Assembly: GCA_030068145.1 (NCBI GenBank)
Contig: JAPJBO010000174.1
Span: 1 to 64,000 of the forward strand
DNA: 64,000 nt
From: Diplonema papillatum
Taxonomy: Eukaryota > Euglenozoa > Diplonemea > Diplonemida > Diplonemidae
Direction: 5' to 3'
Both the position numbers and the translations under genes were made by a program. The notes beneath the pieces were generated by a model. It was not told where the DNA came from, ran no database searches, and saw only the letters and a program-made list of their open reading frames with translations. The number at the start of each line of letters is the position of its first letter. The stretch's first letter is position 1. Below, one piece after another: positions 1 to 11,420 of this stretch.

Positions 1-2575
1 GTTTCTCGCCGGGATGCCCCTCTTGTTATTTTCGTGGTAGAGCGACGGCCTTGACCGCTAGCTTCAGTCCGCCTTCTGCCCCCTCCCCAAGAAAATAGCC
101 CGGTCTCAAAAAAGAAAAGAACGTTTGAAGAAGATAAGAAAAAACAAGACGATCAAGCAGAAGCAGCCGTGTCGAATACAGGAGAAGAGCGCACAAACAG
201 CCGGGGAACGAACAACCACTCGGCGGGGCCGCCTGTAGCTTGTAGACAGAAAAGCGAGGTAGAGTTGGGCGACGGGTTCGAAGTTCAGTTTAAGGAAGTA
301 GCTTGCGGTGACGTGCGCATCGGCGGCGTGCTGCTTACCCGAGAGTACTTCTTAAGGGGACTGCGCGCGCGCGACTTACAGCGCGCGGAAGAGCGAGCCA
401 ATAGCAGGTCTGTGATGCTCATAGTCCTAGGCTGCACGCGCACTACACTGACGCATTAAACGAGTTAGGGAAATCTTTTGAACTTGCGCGCTTGCTTCGG
501 TTGTCCCGAATCTACGGTGCAGGGCTTCTGCCGTGGGGTTGACGATTATCGTCTTCGCCAACGTCGTTGCCAACGCGGGTGAAGATAATATTGTATCTCG
601 GCCACATGGAGCGCGCAAATTGACGGCTTTAAACAGGGGCATGAAGGGCGCCAACAGCAGCGAGCTCACCGGCGGGAAAATATTAAGGAAAAACATCAGA
701 AACCCAGACGGGGCGTCATCAGAAATCCTAAACTCGGATCCTACCACTCAGGTGCCCATAAATTGCTCTGAAAGGGTGGGAAAAGTGGTCGGACGCTCGT
801 TTAGGCGGAAATAATGGCTGCAGAATGCGAAAACAAGGCAAGTTCACCTCCACAAGCCATTTCCTAGGCAATTCCGCAAGCTCAGGTGCGCGGCTGTGCT
901 TTCGTGTAGGGAACGATGTGCGGCCAAATGACCTTCGAGTGTTTCCTACCCCGGCGCGTCTTCCAAATGAAACATAATATCCAATTCCCCCAAACGAACA
1001 GCCGCCTGGCAAACCAGACTCACCTGTCCTGTCTGCAGACACTCAGTTCCGCGCTGGTGATGGTCCGCCTTATGTGTCCGTGGCTTATAGCACCGGGCGC
1101 AGATGGGACCGGTACGGTGTTGAGCACATATCCATTCCAAGCACGTTCTTTCAAACCCCCCGCCCCAGAGAGGACAAGCAACCTCACCATCTCGCCACGT
1201 ATACTCCCCCTCCCGACACACAAACGCTTCCCAACTACCCCTCGCCCCGACCTTTCTTGTCGCCTCAGCCCCTTTGCTCTTTCAGAATATTGCTTCATTT
1301 TTATCTGCGCTTTTTCATACCTGATGCTCCTGGCATCTTTCCCTTCTTTATGCAACAAGTCTCTCCCCGCATCTCTCTCTCTCTCTGTCCTCTTTTTTTT
1401 TTGCGTGCCCATACTGGTTCTCAGCAAAAGAAGTGGTTGTCCTTCTCGTTTCGTCGCAGCGTAGTCCGCACCCGTCCGCTCTTCGAATGAGGTGTTGTTC
1501 TTGAGAAACGGTCAAAGAGCAAGCGCAGCAAGTCGGCTGTCAACGGCAGGGATGTTGCTATGCTACCGTCGGTCGGGAAGCAGTGCTTTCGATCAGTTCG
1601 TCACGAGAGCGGTCTGCAGCGCTTCACAGTGAGCGAGCGCTAACAGTAGCTCTCTGCGGAAGCGAGCATGGCACGAGCACTGCATTGACACCCCAAACGA
1701 TTCCCAGAGTATTTTGAAGAGGATGTATGGGCTTTCAACTTACATCGTGATGAGGGTACGGAACAGTGCCCAATGGGCACAAGCCATCACTTGGTATCCT
1801 TCCCTGCAGGCTCGTCCATCTGAGCAGCGACAGACAAACGACGTGCGGCGTTCAGAGGAAGGCTTACTTTCCAGGAGCTCGGCAAACCTGGATCCGCCTT
1901 ATATCCCGAAGCCAGATGTCAGAAAACAGTCTAAGCCTGTCAGACTGCTGAGTACGGCGTATTACAGAGGAGAAAAGCAAGTCTCTTGTGGGGTACAGTG
2001 TCGTCGCGCGAGACTTACGAGAGTTGACTAGGTCTCTTGAGTTTTAGAGACGCAAGTCGCTGAACTTATCGTGTCCAAAGCCAACTAGCCGGATTGAATT
2101 TGCAAGAAGCGAAAAAGAAACCGACCGCCATATATTTATCACCAGGTCGTCAATCTCAAATAAACAAACAGGGTCCCTTCATCAGTAGCCGCTCGAGGGG
2201 TACAGGTGCGCTGGTGCGCAGCAGGGCCTGCTTGACCCGGTACCTGTGCCACGAGGCGTCGTGTTCATTCAGTTTCTGACCACCCCCGCGCCCCCGATAT
2301 CTCTCCCTTCTTCTTTCCGACACATCCTACCCCCCGCCCATCCCAGCTTCTGCTTCCCTTTTCTTTTTTTCGTCGACGCTCTTTCCCGTGTCGAGTCCCC
2401 TGTTCTCTCCCTCTTTTGCTGTTGCTTCTTCGTTTTTTTTAAGCGACGAAGCAGCAAGAACCGGAAAAAAAAAAAGAAGTCCCTTCCCCGCCCCGCAAAG
2501 GAAGAAGAAGTAGCGTAAAAAGGAGGGGAGGAGAATCCCTTGGTTAGTAGTAGCGGAGAGAAGGCTGATCCGACG
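1..2575. other. Intergenic region upstream of the desaturase gene
   Basis: No gene is recognised here. An open frame at 169-459 (plus strand, GTG start, 96 codons) has a moderately protein-like middle part but no ATG, no recognisable domain and no GC3 bias like the real genes, so it is not called. One dispersed repeat copy lies at about 990-1163. From about 2280 to 2500 the plus strand is pyrimidine-rich, then switches to A-rich just before the desaturase start. That is the pattern seen ahead of other genes in this window and probably marks its promoter and 5' UTR. Confidence 0.5.
990..1163 (+). repeat. Dispersed repeat family C, copy 1
   Basis: This stretch is a diverged copy of sequence found again at about 34175-34378 and 51967-52152. 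Shared blocks include CGAACAGCCGCC, CTGTCTGCAGACACTCAG, GATGGTCCGCCTT and CCAAGCACGTTCTT, in the same order and spacing. All three copies are on the plus strand. No terminal inverted repeats or coding capacity were seen, so the element type is unknown. It is probably an old non-autonomous element. Confidence 0.7.
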
Positions 2576-4720
2576 ATGGAGGACATCTGCGCACCGTACT
2601 TGGCGTCTTCCATCGCGCTGAGCGTCGCTTTCGGACGGGCGCTGAACAGGGTCGGGATTCCCAAATGGAGGGACTTTGCGTACTGGACGGAATGGGAGCA
2701 GCACACCGTCGGAACGATGCTTGAGTTTATCACGCTGTTGGGCCTCGTTGTGACTTTCGCGCCCTACGGTGTTGTGCCAGCGGCGGTCGGTTCCACGATA
2801 GCCAGCAAGCTCATCTCCCTCAGCTGTGCGTACATACAGCCGTTCGTCATGCGTAGCATCCCGAGCTCAGTGAAGCTCACGATGCCGAGTAATCTGGAGG
2901 CCAGGCCGAAGATCGGCTCGTTTCTCCTGCTCGGGTTTATCGTCCCCTTTGTCTCGTACCTGATGCACTTCTTCCTGACGAAGGTAGCGAGGGAAAGCGT
3001 AGAGGCCGCCGCCTTCGCCGTCGGGCTCTGCGGCGGGACATTTCTGCTCTTCGGAGACACGCTGTCGAGCCTCGAGAGCTTCGAGCTTTTCGGTGCCCTG
3101 CTGCTCGATCGCGTCTTCAACTCGGTTGGTAACTGGGTGCGCCACCCAGTCCGCTCGGCGGTCGAGATTTCCGTGTGGCTCGCCTCTATTTACCTCTCGC
3201 AGGACCTCTCGCCGTTGAAGAGCGTCTACATCGCGACGTCGGCCGCCGCCGGCGTGATCCTGCTGAACCACCTCCGCTTCGGATACCGCACGCCGCAGCC
3301 GCGTGTGCCGGCCCCGGTGCGCGCGGCGCCCGCCGCCGCGCCGAACCCCACAGTGCCCGAAGCCGACCGGCTTCCGGGCGAGATGCACTGCAGGACCCGC
3401 GAGGGGTACCCCGTCATTAAAGACGCGAAGAACCGCGTCCTGCGGACGAGCGTCACCGGCACGCGAGGGTGGGTCGGTGTCCACGGGAAGTGGTACGACG
3501 TCGAGGCTTTCACGCAGTACCACCCGGGGGGCACGGTTCTGGCGGAGTTTTACGGCAAAGACGCGACGCTGCAGTTCGAAGCCTTCCACCGGCCGTCTGT
3601 CATCAACAGGTTCCGACCAGTCGGGGAATACGAGCTTGATATCGAGGACGAGCTGGAGCGAGACTTCTTGAAGCTGGCCGCAGAGTTCTGGAGGGACGGT
3701 TGGTATGACGTCCCCTTGGCGTGGTACGTCGGCAAGGTCGTGTTTCTGTTGTCGCTGATCTCCTGCACTGCGCTCATCGTGCTCTTCGCCGGTGAGCCCA
3801 CGCACACTGTGTCCGACGTGTTCGACGCATCCGCGACGCAAGCGGCTTGGTGGGCGGCGGTGCAGGACGTTCTGCTGCGGTACGTTGCGCCTGGGATTTG
3901 CCTCGGGTTCTTCTGGCAGCAGAGCGGGTTCCTCACGCACGACCTGATGCACAACTCGATCTTCCAGGACCGGAAGATCGACCAGGCCCACGGGTGGTTC
4001 TGGGGAAACGTGTGCATGGGGCTTTCGAGCCAATGGTGGCACGACGAGCACTTCGAGCACCACTACTTCACCAACACGGTGATCCCGGGAGTGATGTGCT
4101 CCGACCCGCAACAGTTCGAGCAGGGCGTCTTCATGCAGCATGAGATGCTCGCCCCGTTCATGCCGCACCCGGCGGCCCGCTTCGTCATCATGCTGCAGCA
4201 GTACACGTTCCTGCCGATCATGTTCCTCGTGGGGAGGTTCGCCATTTGCATTGCTTCGTACACCATGCAACGCGGCCGAAACGAGTGGATTGGAGTCGGC
4301 ATCCACTGGGCGTGGCTGTTGACCATGTTCTCGTCTACCAGCTTCTGGAGAGCCTTCACTGTGTGGTACATCGCATCGATGGTCCAGGGGCTGCTTGCCC
4401 TCCAGCTTTGCTTGTCACACTACGACAAACCGTTCGAGGCGAAGGAGGAGGTGAAGAGCACATGGGCGCGCAGACAGGCAACCGTGACTAAAGACATCAC
4501 ATGCCCTTGGTACTGGGACTGGATTCACGGGGGTCTGAACCTCCACATCGTGCATCACATGTTCCCGAAGCTGCCGAGAGCTCGCTTTAGGCAAGGAACC
4601 GTACGTATCATGGAACTGCTCAAGAAGCACAACGTTGAAGCTGACACTGCGTCTTTCCCCGACGCGACCAAGCAGATTCTGAGCCACCTCGACCACATGG
4701 CGTACTTTGTTCCTGCATAG
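2576..4720 (+). CDS. Cytochrome b5-fused membrane fatty acid (front-end type) desaturase with N-terminal membrane extension
   Basis: A single exon encodes 714 aa. The first in-frame ATG (2576) is used; the frame is also open upstream from a TTG. Residues 1 to about 235 are a multi-span hydrophobic module that I do not recognise and that ordinary front-end desaturases lack. A Pro/Ala linker follows, then a cytochrome b5 domain with the haem-binding HPGG motif at 316-319. The desaturase domain has the three histidine boxes expected of a di-iron enzyme: HDLMH (455-459), HFEHH (492-496) and HIVHH (657-661). Such proteins introduce a double bond into a long-chain acyl group (delta-4/5/6 fatty acids or delta-8 sphingoid bases) in the ER membrane, fed with electrons by the b5 domain. 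The third box begins with His, whereas front-end desaturases usually have Gln, so regioselectivity cannot be assigned. Family membership is secure; substrate is not. Confidence 0.93.
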   Translation: MEDICAPYLASSIALSVAFGRALNRVGIPKWRDFAYWTEWEQHTVGTMLEFITLLGLVVTFAPYGVVPAAVGSTIASKLISLSCAYIQPFVMRSIPSSVKLTMPSNLEARPKIGSFLLLGFIVPFVSYLMHFFLTKVARESVEAAAFAVGLCGGTFLLFGDTLSSLESFELFGALLLDRVFNSVGNWVRHPVRSAVEISVWLASIYLSQDLSPLKSVYIATSAAAGVILLNHLRFGYRTPQPRVPAPVRAAPAAAPNPTVPEADRLPGEMHCRTREGYPVIKDAKNRVLRTSVTGTRGWVGVHGKWYDVEAFTQYHPGGTVLAEFYGKDATLQFEAFHRPSVINRFRPVGEYELDIEDELERDFLKLAAEFWRDGWYDVPLAWYVGKVVFLLSLISCTALIVLFAGEPTHTVSDVFDASATQAAWWAAVQDVLLRYVAPGICLGFFWQQSGFLTHDLMHNSIFQDRKIDQAHGWFWGNVCMGLSSQWWHDEHFEHHYFTNTVIPGVMCSDPQQFEQGVFMQHEMLAPFMPHPAARFVIMLQQYTFLPIMFLVGRFAICIASYTMQRGRNEWIGVGIHWAWLLTMFSSTSFWRAFTVWYIASMVQGLLALQLCLSHYDKPFEAKEEVKSTWARRQATVTKDITCPWYWDWIHGGLNLHIVHHMFPKLPRARFRQGTVRIMELLKKHNVEADTASFPDATKQILSHLDHMAYFVPA

Positions 4721-5516
4721 TCACCTGTTCGAAACCGACCGCACATCTGTATCTGCCGAACGCGATGACGTTGCAAACCGTCGGGCTGCGAAGTTGAATA
4801 CCGTATTAGCAGGTGCCGACATTGAGCTTCGGACAATCAGGTCGCGCCGCTTGAGACATGGACCCGTTAAAGTCTAAAACAGAGCGTGGGCCTTCAAGGG
4901 TTAGCGACACAGACTTTGGCGTCCAGAACGCTAAGGTCCAGTCCTGCTGCCGCAATAGGATGTCTCCCCTGGACCATCGGATTATCAACATCAGCGTGCA
5001 CCCTTCCGAATGAGGCGGGGAGTCTCGCCGGAGGGTTCAGAGCAGTTCGGCTCTGCAGTTTGAATGCACGTACCAGAGCGGCGCAACAGGAGTTTGAGTC
5101 TCATGGCTCTTCATTTGTGCGGCTCTGATGCAGGAATTCGAGTCTTATCTCGTTATCGACACGCCGATACCGGAGCTCGAGTCTTATGGCTCGTTACCTA
5201 CACCCCCATGTCTGTCCTCCTTTTTTCTTCTTGAAAGTATGCAAATACTGCCGGGAATAGTTGCCCAGTCTTCTTGAGTTAGTGCTGCTGTCGGAAACTC
5301 AGGACCGACCCCCCCCTCCCTTTCGTGAGAAGCGAATGATGAGAAAAAAACAGCCTCTCTGTTTCTACCTGTCAAGAGCTGGGACTCAACCATTCTCGTC
5401 AAGCAGACAATCCACTTCCCCTCTTTTCCTTGCTTCGCAACCTTGCTCATCAGATTTGTTTCGGTTCGTGTGTTAGAATGAGCCTATTCACCCCCTGCCT
5501 GATCGAAAGTTGGCGA

Positions 5517-5665
5517 GCCTTGTAGTTTGGATTAGCATGCAAAGAATCTGTGGCGATAATCTGCATCGCCGGCGTACGTGGTGCGTCAGTTTCGTAGATC
5601 GTATTCGAGCGAAAATCGAGCGGTATCGCCGTAATCGAGCTCGGTCGCTTTCAGGGCGGGTGAAT
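5517..5665 (-). repeat. Dispersed repeat family B, minus-strand copy
   Basis: Read on the minus strand, this copy starts near GAGCCAATTCACCC, passes GAGCTCGAT and ends with a block around GCAGATTATCGCCACAG followed by CCAAAC. The same order is seen at 20868-20945 in shorter form. The last 40 bases also recur at 49968-50013 and, more diverged, inside the PUF intron at 13838-13880. This looks like an old dispersed element without coding capacity. Confidence 0.65.
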
Positions 5666-7890
5666 TGGCTCATAGCAGAACAAAATAAGGACGGAAGGAA
5701 GGCAACGGCACTGAACGGCGGCTCCGACTATGTTCGACCCTCTTCTGGGGCGACACAGAATAGCCGGTAGTTGCTGCTCACTCTCGATGATTGGCGGGAA
5801 GCAGGTGGGGAGTGAAGGAGGCGCGGTGCTGCCTTTAGTCCACAACTGGTTCGTCCAAGCTGGCTCCTCCTCGACGTCAATGCCCGCACGGGTCGACGAA
5901 AGTGACAGGAGAACATAAGTTTGTTCGGGCACTCCAGGCACCCGCCGCTTGTTGCACGGAAAAAGCCATTCAGGCTTCTTTTGCAGCCAGGCTAATCAGC
6001 GCTACGAGTTGCCTAAAACGGAAGGGCTACAGGCTACAGGCTACTGTTGAGTTTTCTCGACATGGCGCGCTCTCCCTCCCATGTCAGACACAGCGATCTT
6101 CTACTACCCGTCTTGAAACACGGACCAAGGAGTCTAACACGTGTGCGAGGCTTAGGGTGTCAAACCCACAAGCCGCACTGAAAGGGCCTTTAGGGACTGC
6201 AGGTGTCGTGCTCTTGAGCCGGCCCGGAGAAAATCACCGTTTGGGTGTGCTCACATCGCAAGTGTGCACGGCAAGGTTTCCCTCACTCCGGCGTAAGAGT
6301 AGTACGCAACCTTTTGGGGAGTTCGGCGCAGGGCTGCACCTTCCGATGGTAGGCGCTTCGTCTTCATGCCTTCTCCCACAAGGTTCAACACACCGCCAGC
6401 CGCATGAGAGAAGCTCTCCTTTCGCCGCTGTAAGTCCGGGGTTCATGCTCCGGACGTACGCTTTTCGAGTTCGTCCATTTCTTTTCGCATTAAAGTATTC
6501 CACCCAAAGAACCAAGCAGCCCTTAGTCAGGTCTCACCCACCCATTTCTCCTCCCTCCCCGCCTGACCCAAAAGAAAGCTTTCCTATCTAAACACACGCC
6601 GGTCCCCTCAGAAAACATCGAAATATCCCACCTTACTGTACCGGTGGTCGTGAACACTTCCTGAACGCGTCCGCTTGGCAATGGACAGCAAGACACAGGC
6701 GACAAACTGCTGGCTTCGTGTCGAAAAGACATGAAGGGTAGCGACAACCAGGCAAGCGGCGGAACTGCCACTCACTTTTTGTACTGGAAATTAGTAGTTG
6801 ACGTACTGCATGCAACTTACCAAAACAGGTGAGTTCCGTCAGTGCGCACGCACAAAGGTCGAGGATTGTTCAGGACGCGTACGAGGAACGGGGTCTTCTG
6901 TCATTGCCACGGATCGAACCTCAGGAAAGTTCGCGCCAACCATTCCACTCTCCTTCGGGGAGACAATAGACACCGGTAGGGGCGAAGATAAACACTCTCC
7001 CAGCCCACAGGCAGAGTTCTGCCGATCAACTGAGATACAGTCTCTAAAGAAATAGCCCCTCCCCCGCCTAAACATTAAACTAAGTTTTTCCCCCGGTTCT
7101 TACAATCCCCCGGTCATTAGTCTCGAAAGACTTATGGACGGAGGTCTCCAGTCAGGGGTGTAGCTCGGGATGTAAACTCGGTCAGCCTGACCGAGTGTCT
7201 CCTTTGTTGGTCCATACTTCAGTGTTCAAAAAAGAATGCAGCGTGCGATGATACGTCCAAAGTGGTCAACGTTAGCTCTGTTCCGGGTGGACACTGTTGG
7301 AAAGCTCTCAAAAAAGCGCCTTGAGGTGGTTTCATAAGAAGATCGTTGCCCCGGCTCCACAGCACACCTGCGGGGGAAATACTCGTACGAGCACGCGCCT
7401 GAGCGTGGGCGACTTCGCCTTCTGCTTCAATGCTTCAAAAAGTAGGGAGGTAGAAAGCTGATCGGGCGCCGATCCCCCAACCGCCAGCATCATGTACTTG
7501 ATGAGCGACGCGGAAGAAGTGCTGACAGCACCGCCCGGCGAATAGAGGGCCACAAAAGTGGCAAATCGACCGGTCGGGGGTGCTTAGCAGCCAACGGTCT
7601 GATGGCTGAGTGCACACCAAAGCAGGGCTGCATTGTTGTGTTGCAGGCTTGCTGGCCAGACGAAAGCTAGTCAGCAAGAACGAGGTGCTTTCATGACCAC
7701 GAATGGTCCACCTGGCTTTCCACCCCCTTAAATTAGACCTCCGGCGCGGTTCCCGGCAGCTTTTTGTCAACGAGTGTGAGTGCAGCTGCGAGGGTTCACC
7801 CAAGGCCGGCAGGAAGAAAGCAGGATCACGTGAGTACGAGAAGAACCGGATGAAAAAAAAGTGAAAGACGAAAAGAAATTATTTTTTTTT

Positions 7891-8108
7891 TGTATAAGCA
7901 CCTGCTTTGTAGGAAATGCTCGAGGAGACTGCCAGCGCAACATTGCGATAGATCAAAGGAGGTAAATGTGCTGTAGCCCACACGAAACACAGGTAAATCT
8001 GGGTTTAGTGGCGGGCGTAAGCGTTCAACAAAAAAGACCCACTTTGTAGTCGTATTGTTTTCTCCCCTTCTAGCCTCCTTCGAACAAGGCAGTCCCTCGA
8101 GTATTTTT
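7891..8108 (+). repeat. Dispersed repeat family A, near full-length copy
   Basis: This is a representative copy of the commonest repeat here. It begins TGTATAAGCACCTGCTTTG, contains GTGCTGTAGCCCACACG and GTTTAGTGGCGGGCG, and ends near CCTCGAGTATTTTT; the unit is about 220 bp. Other copies lie at 9090-9203 (partial), 16390-16475 (diverged), 18900-19113, 21239-21467, 42216-42503, 44459-45165 (interrupted) and 54628-54765 (in an intron). The minus strand of several copies carries a short similar open frame, but this follows from nucleotide identity and is not evidence of a gene. Confidence 0.85.
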
Positions 8109-8767
8109 TACCGAAGAGCTTTACTCAAAAGAGGCAAGATAATAACGTTCCATGTTTCCCAGTCCTCCGCGCCAGCTGATGCGCTTGGACGTGGCGCCGT
8201 GCACCCCGATGAAAACCCTTGGAGAGGGACAGTCTGCTGAACTTCCGTACGATCCTCATTGGACGGAGGCACATGATTGGAATCATTCTTCGGGAACGAG
8301 GAGTGCGCGTTAGGCGCAGGCCATCAGCTGGGCTGTCTTCAGACGGCGGCTCGCACCAGTATCCAGAAGGACCCGATGAAGTCAACCTGAGCTCGAGCTG
8401 CATTCGAAAGAAACGAAAGGGGAAGGCCAATAGGACATACAGTCCGATTGATCGGCATGCCAGCCACTCTCTGTAATAAGGGATGGCCGAAGCACGCTCA
8501 GTACCATCGGACGCCTCCTTTCCGCCGTACACGTGAACTCGCTCGACAATGGTTGTCTTTTCCCACTTCGCCCCGACCCGTCCTTGTATTTTCCTCTTCT
8601 TGACAGTACACACTGAGTACTGAGGGAACATCTCCGGGGCGACGGTTGCAGGAAAAATGAAAGAAGCCAGCGGGGAAAAGGTGCTCGTACCGGTACAGTC
8701 CCCCCCGGAACAGACAGGGATCTATCCTGCAACCGTGAAGAACGGTTTTCAGCCTTGTCATTTCTTG

Positions 8768-8838
8768 TTGTTATCTGTGGACAGCTGATCGTCTCTTACA
8801 TTGCCGACCAGTGCAAAGCCCAACTCCGGAGAATGTTC
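8768..8838 (+). repeat. Dispersed repeat family E, copy 1
   Basis: The blocks CTGATCGTC, GTGCAAAGCCCAACTCCGG and ATGTTC recur in the same order at about 21656-21738 and, more diverged, at 15332-15392. This is a short dispersed repeat of unknown type. Confidence 0.55.
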
Positions 8839-9089
8839 CTCGTTCCTTTCGCTAGAATCGTCAAAAATTAATCACCGCCTTCGGTGACTGAAACGCCAAC
8901 TTAAAATGCCCCGTTCTGAAAAGGAAAAGAATCAGAAACAACCACAAAAACAGGGGGGAAACCCCCAAAACAAGAAAAGCTCCTTGAGTGTCACTTTCGT
9001 TTGAGCCCTTCCTTTTTTCTTCTATTTTTTAGAAAGCGGACAAGTGTTTTCAACCAGTGGCTTCCGTGCTCCTTTACCTTTCTCGTGTT

Positions 9090-9203
9090 TTTTGAATAAA
9101 CACCTGCTTTGCAGGAAATACTCGGGGAGGCCCGCCAGTTAGAAAAGCTGCAGCCCACACTAAAAAGGCCGGCAAATCTGTGTGCTTGGTGCCTGGCGTG
9201 ACA
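9090..9203 (+). repeat. Family A repeat, partial diverged copy
   Basis: It starts with a form of the family A head (ACACCTGCTTTGCAGG) and reaches the CAGCCCACAC and CTGGCGTGAC blocks. The 3' third of the repeat is missing. Confidence 0.65.
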
Positions 9204-10687
9204 AAATGGCTAATGAACGTGTACATCAATTAAATAATAAACAACCCGCACCCACAATAGCCCCTTCTTGCTCCAAGAGAACCCACTTAACAACGGTCAC
9301 ACGGCAACCTTAAACCCTGGAATCTCTCAATCGAAATAAGCACCCGGGCGATCCGAGTATTTCTTTTTTCGCTCTCCCCCAATCCTCAGCTTCTTTCCCT
9401 CAAACCTTCCCAGCCCAGCGATGTTCAGAGTGTACAAGCTGAAGCTCCTTCCTATTGAAATGTTGCAGAAAATAGGCCCAAGACTAAATTCAAAGCGAAT
9501 TTCTTCTTGGTGTCGGTCGCAACACTTACAAACATGGCTAGCCGTAGTTAAAGTGTATAAGCATACCTACTACCCTCATTACTACCCGCCTCACAGCCTC
9601 AATGGTCAACCGGACCCTAAAACACCGAACCTCTAAACCACAATAAACGCTAGAAAATGAGAAGCTCGTCACCGTCGTGAGGTTTTGACTTGCGTCCTGA
9701 GATAGCCTAATGTCTAGTCGATGAGGCACTGCGTTAACTTCTTCCGATCATCATGCTCATTTATTTTGTACCAGTCGGTTGTGCGAGTGACGAGCTCTTA
9801 CTACTGCAGCAACGCGGCCACGGAGATCCTGAACTTGGCTTGTCAACATACGCATTGAAAGCAATCACTGAAGATAATTGATGTAGGGCGGCAACACAAG
9901 CCTGCAAAGACTTGCATCTACACGCCTTCTTTTTCTGGTTGCTTAAGTACGTCTCTTCATGTTTGGACTTGTGGAAAACAACCCATTTGAAGACTCTGAA
10001 GCGAGGTTTCACTCTAAGAATTGTGCCTGTGCAGCATCGCTCTGCGCCCCCCCTTTTTGTTCTTCTGGCTGTGTCCTTGGCACGAGTACTGTTCTGGTAC
10101 CGAAGCGAGCATGGGAAGGTGATTCCTGGCGGGCTCCTTCGGCTGCAGTTCTCGCCCACTTCAGTACTCCAGGATCTGAAAGTATCCTGGCCGGGCATCC
10201 GTGACCCCTCCCCCGCCGCCCGTCCTTCCCCTGCTCTCACCCATGGATGCACCGACCATCCCCACACCACCCGTTTCTACCCCACCCTCTCTCTTGTGAT
10301 CACTGTTCTGGCAAAATTCGCAAGTCGACCGAACCCACGCCCTGTCGAAGTCATCTCGCTTCCTGGCAGCCGTTGGGCTTTGGTCAAAGCAAAAAGAATT
10401 AAAACGAGGAAACGAGTAAAAGTCAGTCCTGAAGAAAGAAAAAAGAAAGGAAGAGAAAACAGAAAAATATGTAAGGGGAAATGTCTTTTTTTTTCCCCCC
10501 CGGAGCGAACGTGCCGTTTCCTCTTCTCTCTTCGCCTTCATGTTACGAACAAGTGACGCTCAACGCACTGGTAAGGTGAGACGTACTCGACCCCTGCTGA
10601 TAGACTGGTAGGCTATGCTCGTTGAGGTTAGAATGCAAAGTACGTGCGCTCGGCTAAGGCCGGCGCGTGGCGAGACTGGAGGCAGCA

Positions 10688-11190
10688 GTTAAAGTTTGGG
10701 GAACAGTAAAGTTCGGGCGAAGCTAAGTTCGGGCAATGCTGGTGAAGCTAAGTTCGAGTGATGCTAAGTTCGGGCGTTGCTAAGTTCTGGTGCTAAGCGC
10801 TCAGGCTGCGCTGGTACTAAAAAAAAGTTCGGGCACGAAGCAAAGTTCGGCCAGGGTGGTAAAGTCCGGGTGAAGCCAAGGTCGGTGCTCGTGCCCGGGG
10901 GGGGGGGACCCCCCCGACCCACCGAGTACGGGTAAAGTTTGGCGCTGGTACCCGCCCCCGGACCCCCCCCCCCCGCCGCCCCCCGGCGAAGCAGAGTTCG
11001 GGCGGAGCTAAGTTCTGGTGAAGCAAAGTTCGGGTGCAGCTGAGTTCGGGCGAAGCAACGCTCGGGCGAAGCTAAGTTCTGGCGAAGCAAAGTTTGGGCG
11101 ATGCTAAGTTCTGGTACGGGCGCAGCTGAGTTCGGACGAAGCAAAGTTCGCGCGAAGCTGAGTTCTGGTGAAGCAAAGTTCGGTTCTCGT
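10688..11190 (+). repeat. Degenerate array of 15-16 bp units (AAGTTCGGGCGAAGCT type)
   Basis: Many imperfect copies of AAGTTCGGGCGAAGCT and variants (GCTAAGTTCTGGTGAAGC, GCAAAGTTCGGG) lie head to tail. The array is interrupted around 10890-10985 by C- and G-runs. Because the period is often a multiple of three or nearly so, both strands show spurious open frames here. A tRNA-like element lies directly downstream, and similar GCTAAGTTC motifs flank another tRNA-like element near 39330. Confidence 0.8.
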
Positions 11191-11344
11191 AGCAGTTTGG
11201 CCTGTGATGGCAAGCTCGGCCGCCCGACTCCGTTTCCCGGGGTGACCCAAATACCGCGAGATACTGAGAAACTCCGCCAAAAACGCAAATTTCGGGCACA
11301 TTCGACCCCGAAACGCAACAAACCTGGAAAACAATCTTCGACCG

Positions 11345-11420
11345 GAAAAATGTCAAGGGCGGGATTCGAACCCGGGCCTACCGGCCTGAAGGCCGATGCC
11401 CGCTCACTCTGCCGCCCGTT
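11345..11420 (-). repeat. tRNA-derived SINE-like element
   Basis: Read on the minus strand this contains GGCAGAGTGAGCGGG, resembling a Pol III box A, and about 35 bases later a perfect box B, GGTTCGAATCC. The region between forms a 7-bp stem with a four-base loop (TTCA), not a normal five-bp anticodon stem with a seven-base loop, and no clean acceptor stem closes the structure. It is therefore a tRNA-derived repeat and not a working tRNA gene. Confidence 0.55.

Noticed and set aside
2867..4306. 479-codon minus-strand frame
   Set aside because: Antisense shadow of the desaturase exon, whose histidine boxes and b5 motif fix the coding strand.
5902..6591. 229-codon plus-strand frame in intergenic DNA
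   Set aside because: No domain, no GC3 bias, low-complexity Pro/Ser end and no supporting splice or neighbour context.
7891..8108. Protein-coding gene on the minus strand of family A repeats
   Set aside because: Several copies share a short minus-strand peptide pattern, but the similarity is equally strong at all codon positions and outside the frame, so it reflects nucleotide identity of repeats.
11345..11420. Functional tRNA gene on the minus strand
   Set aside because: Box B is perfect but the anticodon arm has a 7-bp stem with a four-base loop and there is no proper acceptor stem. A SINE-type remnant fits better.
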